The notes under the pieces are model-generated. The model did not search any database and was not told the DNA's origin. It saw nothing but the letters and a program-made list of their open reading frames with translations. A program made the position numbers and the translations under genes. This document shows positions 11,120-20,032 of a stretch of DNA of 64,000 bases, piece by piece (within the stretch, counting starts at the first letter, position 1; each line of letters begins with the position of its first letter). This stretch comes from Luteibacter rhizovicinus DSM 16549 (GTDB lineage Bacteria > Pseudomonadota > Gammaproteobacteria > Xanthomonadales > Rhodanobacteraceae). Location of the stretch: assembly GCF_001887595.1 (NCBI RefSeq), contig NZ_CP017480.1, positions 4,701,487 through 4,765,486 on the forward strand, written 5' to 3'.

Positions 11120-12138
11120 CGCTTCAATTGGTAGCAGGCCACGGCCCGGTTGTGATCGTCGAGATTCGCCGAGAAGACATGGCTGCCGTCGCCCTTGGCG
11201 ACGAAGTACAGGTCCTTGCCTCCGACCGGATGCAGCGCCGCCTGGATGGCTGCGCGTCCCGGCAGGGCGATGGGCGTCGGCGGCAAGCCGACCCTCGTGT
11301 ACGTATTGTAGGGGGTGTCGGTCGTGAGGTCGCTCTTGTGGATGTTGCCCGTGTAGCTCTCACCCATGCCGTAAATCACCGAGGGGTCGGTCTGCAGCAG
11401 CATGTGCAGTTGCAGCCGACGGATGAAGACGCCAGCGATGCGCGGGCGCTCGTCCGCCCTGCCCGTCTCTTTTTCGACGATCGAGGCGAGGATCAGCGCC
11501 TCGTACGACGTAGCCAGCGGCAGGTCCGGCGCACGCGACGCCCAGGCCGCGTCGAGCGTCTTGATCATCGCCGCGTGCGCACGCTTGAGGATGCTGGAGT
11601 CGGTATCGCCCTTGACGTAGGCGTAGGTCTCCGGAAGGAACCGTCCCTCGGGATGCTCGCCTTCGTTGCCGAGGCGCTTCATCAAGGCCTCGTTGTCGAT
11701 ATCCGCCATGTCGTGCGACAGCGTGTCCGTCGCTGCCAGCGCGCGGCGCAGGTCGCCGACGTTCCAGCCATCGACGATGGTGAAATTGCGCTGCATCACC
11801 TTGCCGTTGGCCATGTCGCCGATCAGGTCGCGAGGCGTCATGCCCGCGCGCAGCAGGTATTCGCCGGCGTGCAGTCGACCCGACGCGCGCATCTCGATGG
11901 CCAGCACGCGCCAGTAGAGCGGCGAGGCACGGCTCGCACCGCGAGCGCGCAGGTCGCGCACGATGTCCTTGAACGAGGCACCCCGTGCCACGTCGATACT
12001 CTGCCCGGCCACGGGCACGCTCAGCGGCGTGCGCGCAAAGCGCGACCAGTCGAAAACAAGCCAGCTACCCACGGCGATCGCCGCGACCAGCACCACCAGC
12101 AAGATGACCCGCCAGAGGGCGATGCCGCGCACTTTCAT
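11110..12138 (-). CDS. mltG: endolytic peptidoglycan transglycosylase MltG
   Basis: 342-aa YceG/MltG family protein that cuts nascent glycan strands at the inner membrane. One N-terminal transmembrane helix (residues 9-28) is followed by a LysM-like region and the catalytic motif ILASIVEKETG with the likely catalytic glutamate E222. The start ATG at 12138 overlaps the pabC stop (TGATG). The open frame continues upstream inside pabC, but the membrane anchor begins only at this ATG. Confidence 0.95.
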   Translation of the reverse strand: MKVRGIALWRVILLVVLVAAIAVGSWLVFDWSRFARTPLSVPVAGQSIDVARGASFKDIVRDLRARGASRASPLYWRVLAIEMRASGRLHAGEYLLRAGMTPRDLIGDMANGKVMQRNFTIVDGWNVGDLRRALAATDTLSHDMADIDNEALMKRLGNEGEHPEGRFLPETYAYVKGDTDSSILKRAHAAMIKTLDAAWASRAPDLPLATSYEALILASIVEKETGRADERPRIAGVFIRRLQLHMLLQTDPSVIYGMGESYTGNIHKSDLTTDTPYNTYTRVGLPPTPIALPGRAAIQAALHPVGGKDLYFVAKGDGSHVFSANLDDHNRAVACYQLKRCQ

Positions 12139-12971
12139 CAATCGGAATCCTTCGAACGGAACGGTAGCGGCAGGCCGATCCCACACCAGTGCGCCTGCCA
12201 ATGGCGGGTGACCGGGCCGGGCTGCCAGGTTCGGCCAGCGAAAGCCCGAACGGCAAGGATGCCCCGAACCGCCGACGTGAGGAAGACCTCGTCGGCCTCG
12301 AGCAGCATTTGCATCGACACAGGCTCGATCGCGACCTCGCCCGTGGCGAGGATTTCCGCGCGTGCCACACCCGCGACGCCACAGCGATCCACCGGCGGCG
12401 TGACCAGACGCCCTTCCCGCACGGCAAACAGGTTGGCGGCCGTTGCACAGACGATGTGGCCCTGCAGGTCGGCCATCAGTCCCTCCTGCCAACGCGCGTC
12501 GTCCCACTCGGAACGGGCGAGTACCTGCTCGAGGCGGTTGAGGTGCTTCATCCCCGCCAGCAGAGGCTGGTCGCCCAGACGGGTGTCGCACAGGCGCAGC
12601 GCGATCCCCTCGCGATACGCGTCGGCCGCAAGGGACAAGGGACCCACCCCGATCACCGTCGTCGGACTAGCCACGCCGGGGCGGGCATACCCGCGCGGAC
12701 CGATGCCCGCGGTAAAGGTGATGCGGGCCACGGCATCGTCCAGGTCCCCGCCCAGGCGTCGCACTTCGGCCAGCATCGCATCGGTATCTGGTTCGGGAAG
12801 GCCAAGACGTGCCGCCGACATGCGCAGGCGTTCCGCGTGACGCGGCCAGAGCGGCACGACGTCGCCAACCACACGCAGCGTTTCAAACAGACCATCGCCG
12901 TAGCCAAGGCCGCGGTCTGCCGTGTCCAGCCGGTCGGTTTCGATGAAGTCGACCGACGTGCGCATGCTCAT
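12138..12971 (-). CDS. pabC: aminodeoxychorismate lyase
   Basis: 277-aa fold-type IV PLP enzyme that turns 4-amino-4-deoxychorismate into p-aminobenzoate for folate. RGLGYGDGLFETLRV near the N-terminus and GMKHLNRLEQVLAR with the PLP lysine are diagnostic of the PabC/IlvE family. Its placement between pabB and mltG favours PabC over a branched-chain or D-amino-acid aminotransferase. The ATG overlaps the end of pabB by 4 bases. Confidence 0.92.
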   Translation of the reverse strand: MSMRTSVDFIETDRLDTADRGLGYGDGLFETLRVVGDVVPLWPRHAERLRMSAARLGLPEPDTDAMLAEVRRLGGDLDDAVARITFTAGIGPRGYARPGVASPTTVIGVGPLSLAADAYREGIALRLCDTRLGDQPLLAGMKHLNRLEQVLARSEWDDARWQEGLMADLQGHIVCATAANLFAVREGRLVTPPVDRCGVAGVARAEILATGEVAIEPVSMQMLLEADEVFLTSAVRGILAVRAFAGRTWQPGPVTRHWQAHWCGIGLPLPFRSKDSD

Positions 12972-14314
12972 GCCACGCCGAAGATACGCAACAGGCCGCG
13001 CGCCTTCGCACGCGTCTCGTCAAGCTCCCTGTCCGGCACCGAGTCGGTAACGATCCCCGCCCCCGCACGCAAGCTGACACGCGGACCTTCGACCATCAGC
13101 GTGCGAATGAGAATATTGAGATCCATGTCGCCATTGTCGTCGAGATAGCCGATCGCGCCGGTGTAAGCGCCGCGCGGCTCCTGCTCGATGTCGCCGATAA
13201 TTTGCATGCAGCGGACCTTCGGGCAGCCGGTGATGGTGCCGCCCGGAAACGTCGCTGCGATCGCCTGGCCCGGGGTCACGCCTTCGCGTGCCCGGCCGCG
13301 CACATTGGAGACGATGTGGTGCACATGGGCGTAACTCTCCACGACCATCAACTCGTCGACTTTCACGCTGCCCGGCACGCACACCCGGCCGAGGTCGTTG
13401 CGCTCCAGGTCGATCAGCATGACGTGTTCCGCACGTTCTTTCGGATGCGTCGTGAGCTCACGAATGCGCGCCGCGTCGTCGTCACCGGGCACGCGCGGAC
13501 GCGTACCGGCAATCGGTCGCGTCTGCAGCACGCCATCGCGCGACTCGACAAGACGCTCCGGCGAAGAGCTGACGATGGCCCAGCCCGGTTGCTGCAACAT
13601 GCCGGCGAACGGTGCCGGGTTGGCCTCACGCAACGCGGCCATCAGCGTCGATGGCGACGGCGGCTCGGCGAACCGCGCCGACCAGCGCCGCGACAGATTG
13701 ACCTGGAACACGTCCCCGGCACGCAGGTGCTCGTGGATACGCAGCACGCCGTCGAGGAATCGCGAGGGCTCGTCTTCTTCGACGACATCGGGCAGTGGCA
13801 ACGCAAATTCGGGCAGCGCCACATCGAGATCGGCGGCCATGACATCCAGCCAGTGATCCGCGCCCTCCTCCGCGATGAGGATCGTGCGCTGCTCGACATG
13901 ATCGACGATGACCGCCGCGGGCGCACGCAGGGCGAAGGCGACGGGCGCCGCACCGTTCGATGACGGCAGCTCCAGGCTCGGCTCGATCTGTCCGACCAGC
14001 TCATACGCGAGGTAGACGATCCAGCCGCCGTGGAACGGCAAGCCGTCCTCGACACGCGGATGATGGCGCGTCGCCCAGGCGGCATCGAGTGCATCGAGAA
14101 ACGTCCCAGGAACGATGTCGCCCGCCGAATCGCGAACGAGCATGTCCGCGCCGAGCGTGAGCGACGCGTCACCTGCGACGAAGAGGATGTCGAAACGTGA
14201 CTGTGGCGTACCCGTGACCGCACTGGCCAGCAGGGCGGGATAGCGCGCCGGATACGACGCGGCCGGCGCGAGGAGATCGCGCCGGCCGGCCAGGGTTCGC
14301 GTGACGAAAGCCAC
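12968..14314 (-). CDS. pabB: aminodeoxychorismate synthase component I
   Basis: Chorismate-binding enzyme supplying PabC. The C-terminal motifs IAGTRPRVPGDD, LIDLERNDLGRVC, ATFPGGTITGCPKVRCM and GAYTGAIGYLDDNGDMDLNILIRTL are those of the PabB/TrpE family; the PIAGT motif with its lysine-to-alanine change points to PabB. The frame is open far upstream within fabF. I place the start at a GTG at 14314, 6 bases after the fabF stop, giving 448 aa. No strong ribosome site is visible there, so the exact start is uncertain. Confidence 0.88.
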   Translation of the reverse strand: MAFVTRTLAGRRDLLAPAASYPARYPALLASAVTGTPQSRFDILFVAGDASLTLGADMLVRDSAGDIVPGTFLDALDAAWATRHHPRVEDGLPFHGGWIVYLAYELVGQIEPSLELPSSNGAAPVAFALRAPAAVIVDHVEQRTILIAEEGADHWLDVMAADLDVALPEFALPLPDVVEEDEPSRFLDGVLRIHEHLRAGDVFQVNLSRRWSARFAEPPSPSTLMAALREANPAPFAGMLQQPGWAIVSSSPERLVESRDGVLQTRPIAGTRPRVPGDDDAARIRELTTHPKERAEHVMLIDLERNDLGRVCVPGSVKVDELMVVESYAHVHHIVSNVRGRAREGVTPGQAIAATFPGGTITGCPKVRCMQIIGDIEQEPRGAYTGAIGYLDDNGDMDLNILIRTLMVEGPRVSLRAGAGIVTDSVPDRELDETRAKARGLLRIFGVA

Positions 14315-14319
14315 GCCGA

Positions 14320-15636
14320 TCAGACGCGACGGAAGACGAGCGTACCGTTGGTGCCGCCGAAGCCGAACGAGTTCGACACGACGATGTTGAGGTCCGCCTT
14401 CTCCGCCTTGTTCGGCACGAGGTCCATGCCGAGCGCCGCGACTTCCGGATCCACGTCGACGAGGTTCATCGTCGGCGGCATGATGCCGTCGCGGATAGCC
14501 ATGACCGAGAAGATCGCCTCGACACCGCCGGCAGCGCCGAGCAGGTGACCGGTGACCGACTTGGTCGAGCTGACCGCGAACTTGCCCTTCGCCGTGGCAT
14601 GGTCGCCGAACACGTTGCGGATGGCCTTGGCTTCGCCAAGATCGCCCACCGGCGTCGAGGTGCCGTGCGCGTTCACGTACTGCACGTCTTCCGGCGTGAT
14701 GTGCGCATCGTGCAAGGCATTGCGCATGGCAAGCTCCGCACCGTCGCCGCTGGGCGAGGTGATGTGATACGCGTCGCCGCTCATGCCGAAGCCGACAAGC
14801 TCGGCCAGGATGTTGGCGCCACGCGCCTTGGCGAACTCGTACTCTTCGAGCATGAGCATGCCGGCGCCGTTCGACAGCAGGAAGCCATCGCGGCCGATAT
14901 CCCACGGACGGCTGGCGTGCGTCGGATCGTCGTTGCGCGTGGACATCGCCTTGGCCGAGCAGAAGCCTGCCATGGCCGTCGTCGTGGTCGCATGCTCGGA
15001 ACCGCCGGCCAGCATCGCATCCGCATCGCCGTACTGGATCAGGCGCATGGCCATGCCGATGTTGTGCGCTGCCGTCGTGCATGCCGAGACCAGGGCGATA
15101 TTCGGGCCCTTCAGGCCGAAGTAGATCGACAGGTTGCCGGCCACCATGTTGATGATGGAGCTGGGCACATAGAACGGCGAGACCTTGCGCGGCCCCTTCT
15201 CGTTCAACTCGATCGCGGTGGCTTCGATCGTGTGCAGGCCACCGATGCCGGCACCCGCAGCGACGCCGATACGACCGGCGTTTTCTTCGGTCACCACCAG
15301 ACCCGACTGGCGGAACGCATGGGCGCCAGCAACGATGCCGTAATGGATGAACGGGTCCATCCGCTTGAAGTCTTTCGCAATGGAGCGACGTTCGTCTTCC
15401 AGCGCCTTGATGCCCGCCTCGTCGGTCGGCGTCGGAACGCCGTCGAAGAAGGCGTCGGCCGCAACGAAATTGCGGACTTCGCCCGCGATGCGGGTGTTGT
15501 AGGCGCTGGTATCGAAATCGGTGACAGCGCCGATGCCGCTGTTACCTTCGACGACATTCTTCCAGGCGGTGGCGACATCGTTACCGACCGGCGAGAGAAT
15601 CCCCATGCCGGTAATTACCACACGTCGTTTACTCAT
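14320..15636 (-). CDS. fabF: beta-ketoacyl-ACP synthase II
   Basis: Elongating condensing enzyme of type II fatty acid synthesis, 438 aa. The Cys-His-His triad is C186 (VSACTTAAHN), H324 (VNAHGTSTPVGD) and H364 (TKSVTGHLLG), with K359. The triad cysteine lies about 23 residues later than in the 413-aa E. coli enzyme because of an extra segment around residues 60-87 (DGVPTPTDEAGIKALEDERR). Lies downstream of acpP and has its own gap with an acpP terminator before it. Confidence 0.95.
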   Translation of the reverse strand: MSKRRVVITGMGILSPVGNDVATAWKNVVEGNSGIGAVTDFDTSAYNTRIAGEVRNFVAADAFFDGVPTPTDEAGIKALEDERRSIAKDFKRMDPFIHYGIVAGAHAFRQSGLVVTEENAGRIGVAAGAGIGGLHTIEATAIELNEKGPRKVSPFYVPSSIINMVAGNLSIYFGLKGPNIALVSACTTAAHNIGMAMRLIQYGDADAMLAGGSEHATTTTAMAGFCSAKAMSTRNDDPTHASRPWDIGRDGFLLSNGAGMLMLEEYEFAKARGANILAELVGFGMSGDAYHITSPSGDGAELAMRNALHDAHITPEDVQYVNAHGTSTPVGDLGEAKAIRNVFGDHATAKGKFAVSSTKSVTGHLLGAAGGVEAIFSVMAIRDGIMPPTMNLVDVDPEVAALGMDLVPNKAEKADLNIVVSNSFGFGGTNGTLVFRRV

Positions 15637-15698
15637 GCGTTTGTTTCCTTAGCACTTTATGCACGCAACCATACGCGAGCGCAGGTTACGAAAAGCGG

Positions 15699-15727
15699 AA
15701 ACGAAAACTGCGCCTATAGGCGCAGCT
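15699..15727 (-). terminator. rho-independent terminator after acpP
   Basis: On the minus strand a 7-bp stem CTGCGCC/GGCGCAG with a TATA loop (15708-15725) is followed by TTTTCGTTT. It lies 60 bases past the acpP stop and before fabF, so it probably attenuates transcription between the highly expressed acpP and fabF. Confidence 0.7.
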
Positions 15728-15785
15728 TCCGTGTCGCTCGGAGATCGACGGGAGGCAAGCCTCCGATCGACAACCAGTCGCTCGA

Positions 15786-16025
15786 TCAGGCCTTGACGTG
15801 GGCCTTGATGTAGTCGACCGCCTGCTGAACCGTCGTGATCTTCTCAGCTTCTTCGTCCGGGATTTCGCACTCGAACTCTTCTTCGAGAGCCATCACGAGC
15901 TCAACGGTATCCAGCGAATCGGCGCCCAGATCGTCCACGAACGACGCGTTGGTGGTGACTTCATCTTCCTTGACGCCCAGCTGCTCGACGACGATCTTCT
16001 TAACGCGTTCTTCGATGGTGCTCAT
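15786..16025 (-). CDS. acpP: acyl carrier protein
   Basis: 79-aa acidic carrier of fatty acyl intermediates. The 4'-phosphopantetheine attachment serine is S37 in the motif [22 protein letters not shown] strong ribosome site (GGGAGGT) lies about 10 bases upstream, in line with a very abundant protein. Flanked by fabG and fabF. Confidence 0.98.
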   Translation of the reverse strand: MSTIEERVKKIVVEQLGVKEDEVTTNASFVDDLGADSLDTVELVMALEEEFECEIPDEEAEKITTVQQAVDYIKAHVKA

Positions 16026-16060
16026 GTTGCCTTTACCTCCCGAGGGAAAATTCCGGCGGC

Positions 16061-16090
16061 ATTGTAGTGGCTAAGGACTTGGCCCGCCAA
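16061..16090 (-). promoter_or_regulatory. acpP: probable sigma-70 promoter of acpP
   Basis: Minus strand: TTGGCG (16085-16090), 18-base spacer, TACAAT (16061-16066). The predicted start leaves a leader of about 30 bases ending in a strong ribosome site before acpP. A separate acpP promoter within the fab cluster is known in other proteobacteria. Confidence 0.6.
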
Positions 16091-16211
16091 CACACTGCCG
16101 TCACGTGGATGACGCCCGGTTTTTCTTAAGCCGGGCGCGAAACGATGATTGTCTCTCAAAAACGGGCCGCTGGCGACTGCCATTGACCCTGGCCGATGAA
16201 GGCCGTGCCCG

Positions 16212-16955
16212 TCAGGGCATGTACATGCCACCGTTGACGTGGAGCGTCTCGCCGGTGATGTACTTCGCCGCGGGCGAAGCCAGGAAGGCCACCGCCTCGG
16301 CGATATCGTTGGCATCGCCCAGGTGACCCAGGGCGATGCCGGACAGAAGCGCCGTGCGCTGCTCTTCCGGCAGCGAACGGGTCATGTCGGTATCGATGAA
16401 GCCCGGCGCGACCACGTTCACCGTGATGCCGCGCGAGCCAATCTCACGGGCCAGCGATTTGGAGAACGCGATGATCCCGGCCTTCGCCGCCGCGTAGTTG
16501 GCCTGACCGGGATTGCCGGTGACACCGACCACGGAAGCGATGCTGATGATGCGGCCCTTGCGCGCCTTCATCATGCCCCGCATCACGGCCTTGGACGTAC
16601 GGAACACGGAGGTCAGGTTCGTCTCCATGATGGCGCTCCAGTCCTCCTCCTTCATGCGCATGAGCAGCTGGTCGCGGGTGATACCGGCATTGTTGACCAG
16701 AACGGAGACCGCACCGGCCTCCTTGGTGATGCCGTCGATCAGCGCCTCGATGGCTGCCGGGTCGGTCACATTGAGCACGCGTCCGTGGCCGCCATGGGCG
16801 GCAAGGCGCTCACCGATGGCCTGGGCGCCGGCCTCGGTGGTCGCCGTGCCGAACACCGTCGCGCCAAGCGCGGCGAGGCGATCGGCAATGGCCGCGCCGA
16901 TGCCGCGGCTGGCGCCGGTGACAAGCGCGATCTCGCCCTTGAGGGTCTGGGTCAT
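16212..16955 (-). CDS. fabG: 3-oxoacyl-ACP reductase
   Basis: 247-aa short-chain dehydrogenase that reduces beta-ketoacyl-ACP with NADPH. The nucleotide motif TGASRGIG is at residues 13-20 and NNAG around 90. The Ser-Tyr-Lys triad lies in the segment from ISIASVVG to YAAAKAG. The ATG at 16955 (MTQTLKG) follows the fabD stop by 26 bases; the in-frame extension upstream overlaps fabD and is not conserved in character. Confidence 0.96.
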   Translation of the reverse strand: MTQTLKGEIALVTGASRGIGAAIADRLAALGATVFGTATTEAGAQAIGERLAAHGGHGRVLNVTDPAAIEALIDGITKEAGAVSVLVNNAGITRDQLLMRMKEEDWSAIMETNLTSVFRTSKAVMRGMMKARKGRIISIASVVGVTGNPGQANYAAAKAGIIAFSKSLAREIGSRGITVNVVAPGFIDTDMTRSLPEEQRTALLSGIALGHLGDANDIAEAVAFLASPAAKYITGETLHVNGGMYMP

Positions 16956-16981
16956 GGGAATTCCTGTCATAACGGGGAAAG

Positions 16982-17932
16982 TCAGGCGCTGGCGAGCGCG
17001 AGTGCGGCATCGAGCTCGGCGGGCGTACCGATCGGCCTGGCCTCGACGGACTTGTCGATGCGCTTGATCAGGCCGGAAAGAACCTTGCCCGGACCGCACT
17101 CCAGCGCCTGCGTGATGCCGTTCGCCGCCAGCGCCTGGACGCACTCGGTCCAGCGCACCGGCAGGTAGAGCTGGCGCATCAGGGCGCCGCGAATGTCTTC
17201 GACGGAGGTATGGACCTGGGCGTCGGCGTTCTGGATGACGGGGATCGACGGCATCGACCAGGCGATGGCCGCCATCCGCTCACCCAGCCTGTCCGCGGCG
17301 TCGCGCATCAGCATGCAATGCGACGGCACCGAAACGGCCAGCTTCACGGCCTTCTTCACACCGAGCTCGGCCAGACGGGCCAGGGCGCGGTCGACGGCCT
17401 CGGCATGGCCGGCAATGACCAACTGGCCGGGGGAATTGAAATTGGCGGGCGCGACGACCTGACCCTGGGCGACTTCCGCGCAGACCTGGGCAATCTGGGC
17501 ATCGTCACCACCGAGGATGGCGGCCATGGCGCCCACGCCGGCCGGGACAGCGGCCTGCATCAGGCGACCGCGTTCGGCGACGAGGCCGGCGGCGTCCTTC
17601 AGGGAAATCGCGCCAGCGGCGACCAGGGCGCTGTACTCGCCCAGGCTGTGCCCGGACAGGTAGGCCGGACGCGCACCACCCTGCTTCACCCACACGCGCC
17701 ATACGGCGACGCTGGCAGCCAGCAGCGCCGGCTGGGTGTTCTCGGTGCTGTTGAGGCGCTCCTCGGGACCGTTCTGGCTCAGCTCCCACAGGTCGATGCC
17801 AGCACCTTCGGAGGCTTCGTCGAAGGCCGCACGGACCTCGGGATGGGTCGCAGCGAGTTCGGCGAGCATGCAGACGGACTGTGAGCCCTGACCCGGGAAG
17901 ACAACGGCGAGTGAGGCGCTGGATGCGGTCAT
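16982..17932 (-). CDS. fabD: malonyl-CoA:ACP transacylase
   Basis: 316-aa enzyme loading malonyl groups onto ACP. FPGQGSQ at residues 12-18 and the catalytic serine S96 in GHSLGEYS are diagnostic; the SVPSHCMLM segment carries the partner histidine. The start is the ATG at 17932 (MTASSASLAV). A 257-base gap with a large hairpin and REP elements separates it from fabH, which is unusual inside a fab cluster. Confidence 0.96.
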   Translation of the reverse strand: MTASSASLAVVFPGQGSQSVCMLAELAATHPEVRAAFDEASEGAGIDLWELSQNGPEERLNSTENTQPALLAASVAVWRVWVKQGGARPAYLSGHSLGEYSALVAAGAISLKDAAGLVAERGRLMQAAVPAGVGAMAAILGGDDAQIAQVCAEVAQGQVVAPANFNSPGQLVIAGHAEAVDRALARLAELGVKKAVKLAVSVPSHCMLMRDAADRLGERMAAIAWSMPSIPVIQNADAQVHTSVEDIRGALMRQLYLPVRWTECVQALAANGITQALECGPGKVLSGLIKRIDKSVEARPIGTPAELDAALALASA

Positions 17933-18007
17933 GCGAGAGGTTTCCGGAACGTCAAACCGCGAATGGTGCCAGTAACTTGGGGGCGAATGCACCATTCGCA
18001 GGCGTGT

Positions 18008-18050
18008 GGTGCCCCTCCCGGGACCCCATAGGGGTCCCGGGAGGGGCACC
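18008..18050. repeat. perfect 20-bp inverted repeat, 3-base loop
   Basis: The arms 18008-18027 and 18031-18050 are exact reverse complements around the loop ATA. They are almost pure G/C, and each arm contains a CCCGGG core. No T-run follows on either strand, so it does not look like a standard rho-independent terminator. It sits between fabH and fabD, directly before REP-like units. Confidence 0.9.
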
Positions 18051-18052
18051 CC

Positions 18053-18175
18053 TGTGGGAGCCGCTTCAGCGGCGAAAAGCCAACGGAGCGGTGTAGCCGG
18101 TGAGGCCATCGCCGGCATAGCCGGCTCCCACACAGAGCCTGGCTCCTACACAAAGCCCGGCTCCTACCCAAGGCA
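18053..18175. repeat. REP-like palindromic cluster
   Basis: A first unit, TGTGGGAGCCGCTTCAGCGG (18053 on), is followed by an inverted unit ending GCCGGCTCCCACAC (18105-18134), then two partial tandem copies with the core GGCTCCTAC. The same core recurs at 33471, 43133 and 63352, so this is a dispersed family. Confidence 0.8.
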
Positions 18176-18189
18176 GGGCCACGCGGGGC

Positions 18190-19158
18190 TCAGTATCGAA
18201 GCAACGCCGAGGCCCAGGTAAACCCGCCACCAAACGCCTCGAGCAGCAGGTTCTGCCCGCGTTTGACCTTGCCCGAACGCACGGCGTAATCGAGTGCCAG
18301 CGGCACCGAACCCGACGAGGTGTTGGCGTGCTTGTCCACCGTGACGATGACCCGGTCCATCGACATGTTCAGCCGCTTGGCCGTCGCTTCGATGATGCGC
18401 AGGTTCGCCTGGTGCGGAATCAGCCAGTCGATCTCGTCTTCCTTCATGCCGGCATCCGCGAGAGTCTCGCCGACCAGCGAGTCGAGCGTCTTGACCGCGA
18501 CCTTGAACACTTCGCGGCCCAGCATGTTGATCTTCACACCGTGGTTCGGTGCATTGGTAAACCCGACGGACACGCCTACCGGATTGAACAGCAGATGCTT
18601 GAAACCACCGTCGGCGCGCATGCGCGTGGTGAAGATGCCCGGCTCGTCCGAGGCCTCCAGCACGACCGCACCCGCGCCGTCGCCGAACAGCACGCAGGTT
18701 TCGCGCTCCGTCCAGTCGACCATGCGGGTGAGGGTTTCGGCGCCGATCACCAGGGCCTTCTTCGACTGGCCGCTGCGCACGAACGCGTTGGCGATGCCCA
18801 GGGCGTAGACGAAGCCCGAACAGGCAGCGTTGACGTCGAAGGCGGCACAGCCATTCGCACCCAGGCGGTGCTGCACGAGGCAGGCCGTGGACGGAAAGAT
18901 GAGATCCGGCGTGGTCGTGCCGATGATGATCAGGTCGATCTCGGATGCCTTGACGCCGGCGGCCTCGAGGGCGCGCTGGGCAGCAAGGAAGGCAAGGTCG
19001 CCGGTGGTCTCGCCGTCGGCCGCGTAATGGCGCTCGGAGATGCCGGTGCGCGTGCGGATCCATTCGTCGGTGGTCTCGACGATTTTTTCGAGGTCGGCAT
19101 TGGTCACGACCTTATCGGGAAGTGCGCTGCCGGTACCGATGATGCGGGCGTATTTCAG
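18190..19158 (-). CDS. fabH: beta-ketoacyl-ACP synthase III
   Basis: Initiating condensing enzyme joining an acyl-CoA and malonyl-ACP. The catalytic cysteine is in DVNAACSGFVYALG, the His in IPHQANLRIIE and the Asn in HANTSSGSVP. The conserved N-terminus YARIIGTGSALPDK is encoded upstream of the first ATG/GTG-type start (GTG 19107). The only plausible start that includes it is CTG at 19158, 7 bases after GAGGGG. This gives 322 aa and puts the active-site cysteine at 113, close to C112 in E. coli. No plsX lies between rpmF and fabH. Confidence 0.9.
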   Translation of the reverse strand: MKYARIIGTGSALPDKVVTNADLEKIVETTDEWIRTRTGISERHYAADGETTGDLAFLAAQRALEAAGVKASEIDLIIIGTTTPDLIFPSTACLVQHRLGANGCAAFDVNAACSGFVYALGIANAFVRSGQSKKALVIGAETLTRMVDWTERETCVLFGDGAGAVVLEASDEPGIFTTRMRADGGFKHLLFNPVGVSVGFTNAPNHGVKINMLGREVFKVAVKTLDSLVGETLADAGMKEDEIDWLIPHQANLRIIEATAKRLNMSMDRVIVTVDKHANTSSGSVPLALDYAVRSGKVKRGQNLLLEAFGGGFTWASALLRY

Positions 19159-19295
19159 AACCGTTCCCCTCGTCAGGGCGGACTCGCCCGGGCGGCGATG
19201 GCCCGGGGCCGGAGGTGCGCGTGGCCATAGGCCACAAACGCAAAACGGCGCGTTACCGCGCCGCCTGCGTCGTGATCATCCCTTACGAAGGGAGA

Positions 19296-19490
19296 TCAGT
19301 CTTCGATTTCAACCGCACCGCGGGTTTCGATGACCTTCTTACCACGGTAGAAGCCATCCTTGGTCACGTGGTGACGCAGGTGCACTTCGCCGCTGGTCGG
19401 ATCGGTCGACAGCTGAACGGTCGTCAGCGCATCGTGCGAACGACGCATGCCACGGGTGGACGGGGTCTTGCGGCTCTTGGCAACTGCCAT
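19296..19490 (-). CDS. rpmF: 50S ribosomal protein L32
   Basis: 64-aa basic ribosomal protein beginning [20 protein letters not shown], the usual L32 N-terminus, and ending with an acidic tail. No zinc cysteines are present, so this is the C-minus form. Lies 17 bases after yceD in the usual yceD-rpmF pair and is probably transcribed from the yceD promoter. Confidence 0.97.
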   Translation of the reverse strand: MAVAKSRKTPSTRGMRRSHDALTTVQLSTDPTSGEVHLRHHVTKDGFYRGKKVIETRGAVEIED

Positions 19491-19507
19491 GACAAATCTC
19501 CAGCGGT

Positions 19508-20023
19508 TTACTTTATGAGTCCGCGGAGTGCCGCGAACGGGTTTTCAGACGGATCCGGCGAGGCTTCTTCTTCCTCGTCGGCACCAACGATGTCGTCAGG
19601 CAACTCGTAGTCCGGATTGACCGGGACCAGGGGCAGCGCCAACAGCAATTCATCTTCGATCGTCGCGACCAGGCTGAGCTTTCCATCCTGTTCGATCAGC
19701 AATGCCTCGTAGCCCGGGGGCAACGCGGCTTCCTCACTTTCTTCGACGATCAGTCCGAGACGTGTATCGATCTCGACCGAGAGCACGAACGGTTCGAGCG
19801 AACGCTGACAGATAACGGTCAACGGCGCCTTCGCACGGACGGCCACATAGGCGATATTGAACTCGTCGCGACCGAAGTCCAGCTCGTAGGTTACGTCGCC
19901 TTCGGGCGACGCAACGACTTCACCGAGGCGGGCAAAAGCCGACACAGGAAGCGAGCCCTGGAACGAACGCCGCGCACGAACTTCGCGCCAAGCGTCCACG
20001 GACGATGGCAAGGTCACGGACAT
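19508..20023 (-). CDS. yceD: YceD family protein (DUF177)
   Basis: 171-aa protein of the YceD/DUF177 family, linked in E. coli to 23S rRNA accumulation. The N-terminal [21 protein letters not shown], a central [10 protein letters not shown] (with one cysteine of the usual pair) and an acidic C-terminal stretch with [21 protein letters not shown] match the family. First gene of the long fab/pab/holB block; its start codon lies only about 3 bases after the predicted transcription start. Confidence 0.9.
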   Translation of the reverse strand: MSVTLPSSVDAWREVRARRSFQGSLPVSAFARLGEVVASPEGDVTYELDFGRDEFNIAYVAVRAKAPLTVICQRSLEPFVLSVEIDTRLGLIVEESEEAALPPGYEALLIEQDGKLSLVATIEDELLLALPLVPVNPDYELPDDIVGADEEEEASPDPSENPFAALRGLIK

Positions 20024-20032
20024 AATCGGGAA

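Noticed and set aside
14323..15082. In-frame upstream extension of pabB through fabF
   Set aside because: The extra protein is the out-of-frame shadow of fabF, with no family similarity; PabB homology starts after the fabF stop.
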